5,130 nt of DNA from Bacteroidota bacterium (GTDB lineage: Bacteria > Bacteroidota > Bacteroidia > B-17B0 > Aurantibacillaceae): NCBI GenBank assembly GCA_947449125.1, contig CANFQR010000142.1:1-5130 (forward strand), read 5' to 3'. Shown here piece by piece: positions 1 through 5,130 of this stretch (position 1 is its first letter; every line of letters begins with the position of its first letter). A program made the translations under genes and the position numbers. The notes beneath the pieces are model-generated. The model ran no database searches, was not told the DNA's origin, and was given only the letters and a program-made list of their open reading frames with translations.

Positions 1-1
1 A

Positions 2-328
2 CCAGAAGGCGGTGGACCTTTAAACGATGACCCTTTAATCTCTGCAAAAAGAGAGCTTAAAGAAGAGACAGGAATTGTCGCGGGAAAATACAGAGAATTA
101 ACCCGAATGCATACTAGCAACTCGGCAACAGATGAACTTGCAATTATTTACATAGCTCAAGATTTGACTTTCACAAATCCTGAGCCGGAAGAAAATGAAG
201 ACCTTCAAGTAAAAAAAGTACCATTTAATACGGTATTTGAAATGGTTATGAATGGCGAAATTACCGACTCATTAACTATGATTGCAGTTCTAAAAACTAA
301 AATATTAATTAATGAAGGCAAATTATAA
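2..328 (+). CDS. Nudix hydrolase, ADP-ribose pyrophosphatase-like (3' part, start outside window)
   Basis: The frame is already open at base 2 and gives the last 108 residues of a Nudix hydrolase. The Nudix box is encoded at about 8-76: a Gly, five residues, an Asp, seven residues, then RELKEETGI. It matches G-x5-E-x7-REUxEExGU except for Asp in place of the first Glu; the metal-binding REx2EE core is intact. Downstream, the SNSATDELAIIYIA segment and the tail with a short acidic stretch, VPFNTVFEMVMNGEITDSLT, resemble ADP-ribose/nucleotide-sugar pyrophosphatases, which split nucleoside diphosphate-X compounds into NMP plus X-phosphate in the cytosol. The ATG at 107 is internal, because the Nudix box lies before it. 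The substrate cannot be set from sequence alone; MutT-type or other housecleaning activity remains possible. The 79 bases after the stop separate it from the next gene. Confidence 0.88.
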   Translation, partial: PEGGGPLNDDPLISAKRELKEETGIVAGKYRELTRMHTSNSATDELAIIYIAQDLTFTNPEPEENEDLQVKKVPFNTVFEMVMNGEITDSLTMIAVLKTKILINEGKL

Positions 329-340
329 CTTAGATGTATG

Positions 341-380
341 ATTTTAGTCTTAAATTTATAACAACATCATATACTAAAAT
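341..380. repeat. Weak inverted repeat between Nudix and isomerase genes
   Basis: ATTTTAGT at 341-348 and ACTAAAAT at 373-380 are perfect 8-base inverted arms around a 24-base loop. An overlapping alternative pairing is TATGAT at 337-342 with ATCATA at 366-371. The stems are almost all A-T and no clear U-tract follows, so this is not a convincing intrinsic terminator. It could be a weak end signal for the Nudix gene, an operator, or chance in AT-rich DNA. Confidence 0.22.
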
Positions 381-388
381 TTAATAAT

Positions 389-396
389 TACTTTTG
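389..396 (+). promoter_or_regulatory. Candidate Bacteroidota-type -7 promoter element
   Basis: TACTTTTG matches the Bacteroidota -7 consensus TAnnTTTG exactly and ends 11 bases before the ATG of the isomerase gene, in the only gap of any size upstream of it. No TTG-type -33 element is seen about 19 bases upstream. Transcription from here would begin close to the start codon and leave a very short leader, which fits the lack of a Shine-Dalgarno sequence. An 8-base degenerate match in AT-rich DNA can arise by chance. Confidence 0.35.
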
Positions 397-407
397 CTGT
401 TTTTACC

Positions 408-1388
408 ATGAAAGCACTTGTTCAAAATTTCACAAACCAATTAAGAGAAGCTAAGTCTATTGCCGAAAAAGCAGTTTTAGCTCCATCGAGTAATATTGAA
501 AACATTATTATTAGCGGCTTAGGGGGCTCTGGCATTGGAGGAACTATCATTTCCGAACTAATTTCAGACTCTTGCAAAGTACCAATTATAGTTAATAAAG
601 ATTACTTTATACCAGCTTTTGTTAACTCAAAAACATTACTCATAATTTCTAGTTATTCCGGAAATACAGAAGAAACACTAAGCGCATTCAATCTGGCCAT
701 ATCTAAAAACGCACAGATAATTTGCATTACAAGCGGTGGTAAAATTTTAGAACTTGCCAAACAACATCAACTTGAATTTATAGAAATCCCAGGTGGTTAT
801 CCACCTCGTTCATGCATAGGTTATTCTTTAGTTCAATTAATAAAAGTCCTTGTTAATAAAGGTTTTGCCGATAAAAAATTATTTGATGATTTAGAAAAAT
901 CAATAGTTTTACTGGAAAAAGAAAACGAAGCCATTAAAACTGAATCTCAACAAATTGCTAAAAAACTTACAAATAAAATAGCTGTAATTTATTCATTAGG
1001 CTCAACTGAAGGAGTTGCTGTCAGATTTAGACAACAAATAAACGAAAACAGTAAAATGTTATGTTGGCACCATGTTTTCCCAGAAATGAATCACAATGAA
1101 TTAGTTGGATGGACAACCAAAAATGAAGACCTTGTTGTTGTTACCTTTCGTACATCATTTGATTATGAGCGAACAAAAAAACGTTATGATATCTGTAAAC
1201 CAATTTTTGCAAAATACTCTAACGAAGTAATTGATATAATTGCTAAAGGAGAAACAAAACTAGAACAGTTCTTATACCTTATAAATATTGGCGATTGGAT
1301 TACCTGCTACATTGCCGACATACGACAAATTGATCCCGTTGAAGTAAATGTAATTGATTACTTAAAAAAAGAATTGGCAAAATTTTAG
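408..1388 (+). CDS. Bifunctional phosphoglucose/phosphomannose isomerase
   Basis: This 326-residue cytosolic enzyme interconverts glucose-6-phosphate or mannose-6-phosphate with fructose-6-phosphate, linking glycolysis with mannose and sugar-nucleotide supply. It has two SIS (sugar isomerase) folds. The N-terminal one carries GGSGIGG at 39-45, the phosphate-binding SSYSGNTEET at 81-90 and GGYPPRS at 129-135. The C-terminal one carries NENSK at 212-216 and PEMNHNE at 225-231. By comparison with the archaeal PGI/PMI enzymes, Glu213 and His229 are the likely catalytic pair (16 apart, as in the Pyrobaculum enzyme's E203/H219), Arg134 is the active-site Arg, and a Lys in the final LKKEL is the C-terminal active-site Lys. 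Length and the start MKALVQNFTNQL are typical, so the ATG is accepted although no Shine-Dalgarno sequence precedes it. The gene lies two bases before lipB and probably shares its transcript. It is unrelated to the large classical Pgi. Confidence 0.92.
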   Translation: MKALVQNFTNQLREAKSIAEKAVLAPSSNIENIIISGLGGSGIGGTIISELISDSCKVPIIVNKDYFIPAFVNSKTLLIISSYSGNTEETLSAFNLAISKNAQIICITSGGKILELAKQHQLEFIEIPGGYPPRSCIGYSLVQLIKVLVNKGFADKKLFDDLEKSIVLLEKENEAIKTESQQIAKKLTNKIAVIYSLGSTEGVAVRFRQQINENSKMLCWHHVFPEMNHNELVGWTTKNEDLVVVTFRTSFDYERTKKRYDICKPIFAKYSNEVIDIIAKGETKLEQFLYLINIGDWITCYIADIRQIDPVEVNVIDYLKKELAKF

Positions 1389-1390
1389 TT

Positions 1391-2098
1391 TTGCAAAATA
1401 AAAAAATTATATTTCAAGATCTAGGATTAATAGATTACAAAGTTTGCTGGGATTATCAGGAAAAGCTTTTTAACGAGATTATACAACAAAAAATCTCAAA
1501 TCGTTACCTACCAGAAGAGAAACAAATTCCAACCAATAACTTTTTACTTTTTGTTGAACACCCTCACGTTTATACACTCGGGAAAAGCGGAGATGAAAGT
1601 AATTTGTTATTAAACGAAAAACAACTCGAAGAAAAAAAATCTTCCTTTTACAAAATAAATCGTGGTGGTGATATCACCTATCACGGACCTGGACAAATTG
1701 TGGCTTATCCTATCATAGATCTGGATAATTTTTTTACCGACATTCATAAGTATTTAAGATTACTGGAGGAAACCATAATTATTACATTAAAAGAATATGG
1801 CATTGAAGGTTATCGTAGTAAAGGTGAAACCGGTGTTTGGTTGGAACCAGAAAACAAATTACGCGCAAGAAAAATATGTGCCATGGGCGTAAGATGCAGC
1901 AGATGGGTTACCATGCATGGCTGGGGATTTAATGTAAATGCCGATCTAAATTACTTTAACAACATTATCCCGTGCGGAATTAATGATAAAACCGTTACAA
2001 GCTTAAATAAAGAACTCGGGCAAGAGATTAACATACCCGAAATAAAAGAAAAATTAATTATAAATTTCGCAAAACTATTTGAAGCAGAAATTATTTAA
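1391..2098 (+). CDS. lipB: Octanoyltransferase LipB (lipoate biosynthesis)
   Basis: LipB moves the octanoyl group from octanoyl-acyl carrier protein to the lipoyl domains of 2-oxoacid dehydrogenases and the glycine cleavage H protein; LipA then inserts sulfur. The 235-residue product shows the family landmarks: EHPHVYTLGKSG at 56-67, the signature RGGDITYHGPGQ at 91-102, ARKICAMGVRC at 159-169 with Lys161, and PCGI at 194-197 with Cys195. Lys161 and Cys195 are 34 residues apart, as are the catalytic Lys142/Cys176 of the Mycobacterium tuberculosis enzyme. The start is TTG: the frame opens only after a TGA at 1355-1357, no ATG or GTG occurs before the conserved IIFQDLGLIDYK segment, and TTG at 1391 gives a normal N-terminus. 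It begins two bases after the isomerase stop, suggesting translational coupling. Its stop overlaps that of the convergent dehydrogenase. Confidence 0.95.
   Translation: MQNKKIIFQDLGLIDYKVCWDYQEKLFNEIIQQKISNRYLPEEKQIPTNNFLLFVEHPHVYTLGKSGDESNLLLNEKQLEEKKSSFYKINRGGDITYHGPGQIVAYPIIDLDNFFTDIHKYLRLLEETIIITLKEYGIEGYRSKGETGVWLEPENKLRARKICAMGVRCSRWVTMHGWGFNVNADLNYFNNIIPCGINDKTVTSLNKELGQEINIPEIKEKLIINFAKLFEAEII
2095..2098. other. Shared palindromic stop (TTAA) of convergent lipB and SDR genes
   Basis: The palindrome TTAA supplies both stop codons: TAA at 2096-2098 ends lipB on the plus strand and TAA at 2097-2095 ends the dehydrogenase on the minus strand. The two coding regions overlap by four bases and there is no intergenic space, so any terminator must lie inside the opposite gene. 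Confidence 0.93.
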
Positions 2099-2892
2099 TA
2101 TGGACTTTGTTTCCTTATTAACTTCCTAAACAATTTCGGGAAATACTGTTTTATTTTAACCATCAAAATCTCTTTGCCACCAATATTAACCTCTTCCTTA
2201 TTAGTTAAAATAGCTTTAATTATAATTTTAGCACACTCTTCCGAACTCATAGCGTTTTCATGGCTTTTATCCATTTTATTATGTGGTAATCCCGAAGCAG
2301 TTATAGCATTAAGTGAAACATTCGTTTTTATTTTTCCGGGGCAAACAATTAATGTTTTTATGCCAAATTTTTCTGTCTCCAAGCGGAGAGATTCAAAAAA
2401 ACCATGCAATGCGTGCTTTGCGGCACTATAGGATGAGCGTAAATAAAATCCAAATTTTCCTGCAATACTGCTAATAACAATTATATGCCCGTATTTTTGA
2501 CGTTTCATATATGGTAATACGGCCTTTGTTAACGCAACATAAGAAAAATAATTTACTTCCATCAATTGCCTGTCTATTTCCACGGGTGTATCTATAGCTT
2601 CGGCTCTTTGACTATAACCTCCATTGTTTATGAGCATATCAATCCTTCCAAACTTATTAATTATTTGTGCTGCTAAACCAGATGCGCTTTTAGTATCACT
2701 TAAATCAAAAGGTAAAATCATTATGTCCAAATCCGGCAAATTAATTAAAGATGCAACTCGTTTTAATTCCTCCTCTCTTCTAGCAGATAATATTAATCTT
2801 GCATTATGTTTTGAAAATTCAACGCATAAAGCCTCTCCAATACCGGAAGAAGCACCCGTAATCCAAATAACTTTATCTTTTAAGTCAATCAT
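2095..2892 (-). CDS. Classical short-chain dehydrogenase/reductase (SDR family)
   Basis: This 265-residue NAD(P)-dependent oxidoreductase has a Rossmann fold. Landmarks in order are the nucleotide-binding TGASSGIG at 12-19, SARRE at 36-40 after the second strand (basic residues suggesting NADP(H)), NNGG at 89-92 in place of the common NNAG, Asn114, Ser142 in SSIAG, and YSAAK with Tyr155 and Lys159. These complete the Asn-Ser-Tyr-Lys tetrad, with the usual 13-residue Ser-Tyr spacing, so the enzyme should be active. CPGKIKTN at 184-191 is the cofactor-contacting PG region. A basic, amphipathic-looking tail (242-261, rich in Lys, Arg and Phe) could touch a membrane, as in DHRS7-like members; this is inference. 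The substrate is unknown. The ATG overlaps the stop of the upstream GT9 gene by one base (TAATG), so it is the last gene of the three-gene minus-strand operon. Confidence 0.9.
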   Translation of the reverse strand: MIDLKDKVIWITGASSGIGEALCVEFSKHNARLILSARREEELKRVASLINLPDLDIMILPFDLSDTKSASGLAAQIINKFGRIDMLINNGGYSQRAEAIDTPVEIDRQLMEVNYFSYVALTKAVLPYMKRQKYGHIIVISSIAGKFGFYLRSSYSAAKHALHGFFESLRLETEKFGIKTLIVCPGKIKTNVSLNAITASGLPHNKMDKSHENAMSSEECAKIIIKAILTNKEEVNIGGKEILMVKIKQYFPKLFRKLIRKQSPY

Positions 2893-3872
2893 TATAGTTT
2901 TAATAAATCAATAATTTGTTGAGGATTAATTTTATTGATACAATTACACTCAATACCTTTCTTACAATTAACACAATCTTTATCATACACTAAATAATGG
3001 GCGTTTCTTCCAATTGGACTCCACCTTCCCGGATGCATTGGCCGTTTAGGTAAAAATAAACCGATAGCTTTTTTATTTAAGGCCGCGGCAAGATGTAACG
3101 GACCGGTACTTGCCGCAACTAAACCATCGCTCAAATTTATAAATGCAATAAATTGGTGCAAGGTTAATTTACCAGTTAAATCAGTAACAAATTTATTTTT
3201 TAGCAATTCAGGCATTAATTTACCTTCTTGCTCGGTACCACTTATAAATATTTTAAACTTATCTTTTGGTAAAAGTTCAATTAATCTTTCAAAATTATCA
3301 ATCCCCCACTCTTTGGCACTTCCTTTACTTTTTGGATGTAAAATCAAATTAAATTTATCTTTATCCACCAGATTTTTAAAATCATTAGGTACTGCCGGCA
3401 GATGAGTAAAACCATAAAATTGAGAAATTTCCGGTATGGTAAATTTTGTGTTTATTTTTAAAAATTGCAGCAATTTTAAATTTAATTGTGATTCATGTAA
3501 TTCTGATTTTTTACGAGACAGTTTAATTAATTTATTACATGTAAACCAATGATAAATCCTATTGGTGGTGCCAACTCTAAAAGGAACACCAGCCTTTTTA
3601 ACTAAATACGCTATTTCTTTTTTCGGAAAAACATTTACAAATACATGGGCATTTATTTTTTTAATCGCTTCTACTCTATCGCTAATGGGTAACTTTTCTA
3701 TTTCATCATAGTTTATAAATTCAGTTACATGTTCGCTTAAAGAAACGACATCTTTTGTGTAAGTTCTGCCTAAAAAAATTATCCTGCATTCAGGGAAATA
3801 CTTTTTTAAAACACCAGCCATAGGAAGTGTTAAAACAACATCGCCAATACTGTCAGTTCGGCTTAAAACAAT
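2892..3872 (-). CDS. Glycosyltransferase family 9, ADP-heptose:LPS heptosyltransferase-like; start codon unresolved
   Basis: This is a GT-B fold transferase of the heptosyltransferase family (WaaC/WaaF/RfaF type), which adds a sugar, classically heptose from ADP-heptose, to the lipopolysaccharide inner core at the inner face of the cytoplasmic membrane. Numbered from the first in-frame ATG (3821), it shows HPKSKGSAKEW at 162-172, STGPLHLAAAL at 238-248, PMHPGRWSPIG at 261-271 and four Cys (283, 286, 292, 294). That ATG cannot be the true start: the same frame upstream encodes IVLSRTDSIGDVVLTLP, the family's first strand and loop, whose Asp in IGD corresponds to the proposed catalytic Asp13 of E. 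coli WaaC. The frame is open back to 3911 with no ATG, GTG or TTG. The 3872 start used here is an ATT giving a family-like N-terminus of 326 residues in all; ATA at 3899 and ATC at 3902 are alternatives. The gene follows GT2 closely and overlaps the SDR start. The sugar is not determined. Confidence 0.82.
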   Translation of the reverse strand: MVLSRTDSIGDVVLTLPMAGVLKKYFPECRIIFLGRTYTKDVVSLSEHVTEFINYDEIEKLPISDRVEAIKKINAHVFVNVFPKKEIAYLVKKAGVPFRVGTTNRIYHWFTCNKLIKLSRKKSELHESQLNLKLLQFLKINTKFTIPEISQFYGFTHLPAVPNDFKNLVDKDKFNLILHPKSKGSAKEWGIDNFERLIELLPKDKFKIFISGTEQEGKLMPELLKNKFVTDLTGKLTLHQFIAFINLSDGLVAASTGPLHLAAALNKKAIGLFLPKRPMHPGRWSPIGRNAHYLVYDKDCVNCKKGIECNCINKINPQQIIDLLKL

Positions 3873-3891
3873 TTTAAAATTATTTGATAAA

Positions 3892-4647
3892 TTATTTATG
3901 ATATAATTTTTTTAATTTTTTATACTTTAAATAGGTTGCGTAGGCAGATATTTTAGAAATAAGGAAACCTGCATGTCCATCTAGAAAACCTAATTTCAAA
4001 AAATAATGATCAATAAATTTTGCAACCGGATTAACAATTAATTTAAATAAAGGCGCGCGTTTGCCGTTTTCAAAATATGCTTTCGAAGCAATAGTGGTAA
4101 AATAATCTACTTGCTTATAATGATCTTCTATTGTATAATAACTATAATGTAAAATATCACCCTTTAAGTAACCAGCATTTTTATCGCCTTCAAATAACTC
4201 ATACTTATCGTGTGGATTTATTCCCGTCCACTCCCCCTTAGATTTGTCCCACAAACGTAATTTTTTATCAGGATACCAACCACAATGCCTAACCCAGTGC
4301 CCGCAGTAATTAGTTAACCTATTCATATAGTAACCATCCTTGGTGAAGTTACTTTTTATTGCCATAATTGATTTCACAAGCGTTTCATCCAAAGCCTCAT
4401 CAGCATCAAGCGATAAAACATATGAATTTTTAGCATACGTTACAGCTCTGTTCTTTTGTTGTATATGTCCGTCAAATGCATGCTGAAAAAAATTCACGCC
4501 GTAACGCTCGCAAATAGCCTGTGTTTTATCTTTACTAAAAGAATCAAGCACCACTATTTCATCTGCAATATCTTTGATAGATAACAAGCAGCGCTCTATA
4601 TTCTTTTCCTCATTAAAAGTTATTATAACAACCGAAAGTTTTATCAC
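3892..4647 (-). CDS. Glycosyltransferase family 2, WaaE/KdtX-like (LPS core type)
   Basis: This 251-residue GT-A fold transferase uses a nucleotide-sugar donor, probably to build lipopolysaccharide core or a related glycan at the cytoplasmic membrane. Visible landmarks are the N-terminal strand and TFNEEKNI (10-17), DEIVVLDSFSKDKT (29-42) contacting the nucleotide, the metal-binding DAD at 81-83 within SLDADEAL, and GWYPDKKLRLW (123-133), followed by an INPHDKYEL segment and a hydrophobic C-terminal stretch with GFLDGHAGF (220-228). This layout is that of the WaaE/KdtX beta-1,4-glucosyltransferase-like group; other acceptors are possible. The start is GTG: in frame, a TAG stop lies only two codons upstream (TAG GAT GTG), and MIKLSVVIITFNEE is a normal GT2 N-terminus. 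An ATG two bases earlier is out of frame. It is the first gene of the minus-strand operon, with a short divergent gap upstream. Confidence 0.9.
   Translation of the reverse strand: MIKLSVVIITFNEEKNIERCLLSIKDIADEIVVLDSFSKDKTQAICERYGVNFFQHAFDGHIQQKNRAVTYAKNSYVLSLDADEALDETLVKSIMAIKSNFTKDGYYMNRLTNYCGHWVRHCGWYPDKKLRLWDKSKGEWTGINPHDKYELFEGDKNAGYLKGDILHYSYYTIEDHYKQVDYFTTIASKAYFENGKRAPLFKLIVNPVAKFIDHYFLKLGFLDGHAGFLISKISAYATYLKYKKLKKLYHK
3907..3913 (-). other. A7 homopolymer at the GT2/GT9 junction
   Basis: On the coding (minus) strand, seven consecutive A residues lie in the last codons of GT2, read there as TTA AAA AAA. The GT9 frame becomes open exactly within this run; its upstream stop TAA at 3914-3912 overlaps it. 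Loss of one A in the transcript, or a +1 ribosomal shift, would join GT2 to GT9 without a stop. This is a direct sequence observation. Whether slippage occurs is unknown, and A-runs of this length are common in AT-rich DNA. Confidence 0.3.
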
Positions 4648-4694
4648 ATCCTAAAGTTACCAATTTTAAAAGAAAATAAAATCAAGTTATTTTA
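4648..4694. promoter_or_regulatory. Divergent intergenic region between GT2 and the membrane protein gene
   Basis: These 47 AT-rich bases separate two divergent starts and must hold, or overlap, the promoter of the minus-strand glycosyltransferase operon. On the minus strand, TAACTTTA just before the GT2 GTG is one base short of TAnnTTTG. No -33 TTG at the expected spacing and no clear operator palindrome is seen. Assignment rests mainly on gene arrangement. Confidence 0.3.
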
Positions 4695-5130
4695 ATGATT
4701 GAAATATATTCATTTTTAATCCATAATGTTATTTTTGCTATTGTGTTTAATAAACTAAAATATATTCTAAGTCAAAACCTTGTTATAAGCATTGCTATAA
4801 CTGCCGCTATTCTTGTTTATTTTCAATTTTTATTTTTTGAACACATAAGTTGGGATGACCCTGAGATGGTTTTTAAAAACAAATTTGTAACATCTTTTGA
4901 CTTTAAGGGGTTATTTACTAATCATTTTATAGGAAATTTTATACCTGTTACCATGTTAATGCATGCCGTAACATGGCTGCTCTTTGAAAACAACGACGGC
5001 GCCCACCATCTCATTAATATATTGTTTCATATTACCAACGGGATTTTAGTTTTCAAAATAGGAAACCGCTTATTTAAAAACAATTTTATGGCAAATATTG
5101 GAGCCGTTGTTTTTTTATTGCATCCCTTGC
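4695..5130 (+). CDS. Multi-span membrane protein, GT-C (PMT/TMTC)-like N-terminus (partial, runs off window)
   Basis: The frame is open from ATG at 4695 to the window end (145 residues, no stop), so only the N-terminus is seen. A hydrophobic segment at about 28-48 is followed by an acidic WDDPE at 53-57, then hydrophobic segments at about 81-97, 106-120 and from 132. The pattern of one membrane segment, a WDD-containing loop, then NFIPVTMLMHAVTWLLF and HHLINILFHITNGILVF resembles polytopic proteins of the PMT/TMTC type, which often carry C-terminal TPR repeats and use lipid-linked sugars in O-glycosylation. By analogy the loop Asp could be catalytic, but this is inference from a short piece. 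The start is uncertain: GTG at 4743 (residue 17) gives MFNKLKYIL before the first membrane segment and also looks plausible. It is read divergently from the glycosyltransferase operon. Confidence 0.62.
   Translation, partial: MIEIYSFLIHNVIFAIVFNKLKYILSQNLVISIAITAAILVYFQFLFFEHISWDDPEMVFKNKFVTSFDFKGLFTNHFIGNFIPVTMLMHAVTWLLFENNDGAHHLINILFHITNGILVFKIGNRLFKNNFMANIGAVVFLLHPL
4730..4737 (+). promoter_or_regulatory. Possible TAnnTTTG element upstream of the alternative membrane-protein start
   Basis: TATTTTTG matches TAnnTTTG and ends five bases before the GTG at 4743. If real, transcription would begin near that GTG and favour it over the ATG at 4695. No -33 TTG lies at the expected distance, and the match may be chance in AT-rich DNA. 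Confidence 0.18.

Noticed and set aside
107..328. A 73-residue stand-alone protein starting at ATG 107
   Set aside because: The same frame is open to the window start and encodes the Nudix box before this ATG, so it is an internal Met of a truncated larger gene.
329..400. Intrinsic terminator after the Nudix gene
   Set aside because: The inverted arms are nearly pure A-T with a 24-base loop and no clear U-run, so termination is not supported; listed only as a weak repeat.
2174..2431. Open plus-strand frame of about 85 codons
   Set aside because: It lies wholly antisense to the SDR gene, which has a full set of family motifs; the frame has no recognisable domain.
2624..2914. Open plus-strand frame of about 96 codons
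   Set aside because: It is antisense to the SDR N-terminal half and the GT9 end; a shadow of the real genes with no motif or supported start.
3896..3913. A_AAA_AAA as a -1 programmed frameshift site at the end of GT2
   Set aside because: The heptamer is in the right phase, but a -1 shift reads ATT ATA TCA TAA and stops at once; GT9 lies in the +1 frame, so -1 shifting does not connect the two genes.
1..5130. Mobile element, CRISPR array, toxin-antitoxin or other defence system
   Set aside because: Every sizeable frame is accounted for by housekeeping or glycan genes; no transposase, integrase, repeat-spacer pattern or nuclease motif was seen.

Overview
The window is AT-rich, gene-dense chromosomal DNA from a Gram-negative bacterium. 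The best guess is Bacteroidota. Supporting this are the style of the proteins (single-chain phosphoglucose/phosphomannose isomerase, long-form LipB, GT9/GT2 pair), the near absence of Shine-Dalgarno sequences before the starts, and a TAnnTTTG element just before one gene. This is inference from family resemblance; no search was run. I see no RNA genes, insertion sequences, CRISPR arrays or phage genes.

Plus-strand part (1-2098). The 3' end of a Nudix hydrolase of the ADP-ribose pyrophosphatase type is followed by a 79-base gap with a weak inverted repeat and a possible promoter. Next come a bifunctional glucose-6-phosphate/mannose-6-phosphate isomerase and, two bases later, lipB (octanoyltransferase of lipoate synthesis), which starts at TTG. 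These last two look co-transcribed but have no obvious metabolic link.

Minus-strand part (2095-4647). Three tightly packed genes are read right to left: a WaaE/KdtX-like GT2 glycosyltransferase with a GTG start, a GT9 heptosyltransferase-like protein, and a classical short-chain dehydrogenase. GT9 and the dehydrogenase overlap as TAATG. The two glycosyltransferases suggest lipopolysaccharide core or other surface-glycan assembly. The dehydrogenase converges on lipB, and the two genes share a TTAA tetranucleotide as both stop codons.

Right edge (4695-5130). A divergently read gene, cut by the window end, encodes the N-terminus of a multi-span membrane protein resembling GT-C (PMT/TMTC-like) glycosyltransferases, which also fits a surface-glycan neighbourhood.

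The most notable point is the GT9 gene. Its conserved N-terminal strand and SRTDSIGD motif, including the putative catalytic Asp, are encoded upstream of its first ATG, in a stretch with no ATG, GTG or TTG in frame. It therefore uses a rare start codon, is made by frameshifting from the GT2 gene, or carries a start-loss mutation or sequence error. Otherwise this is an ordinary housekeeping and envelope-glycan region; I did not find a new system.
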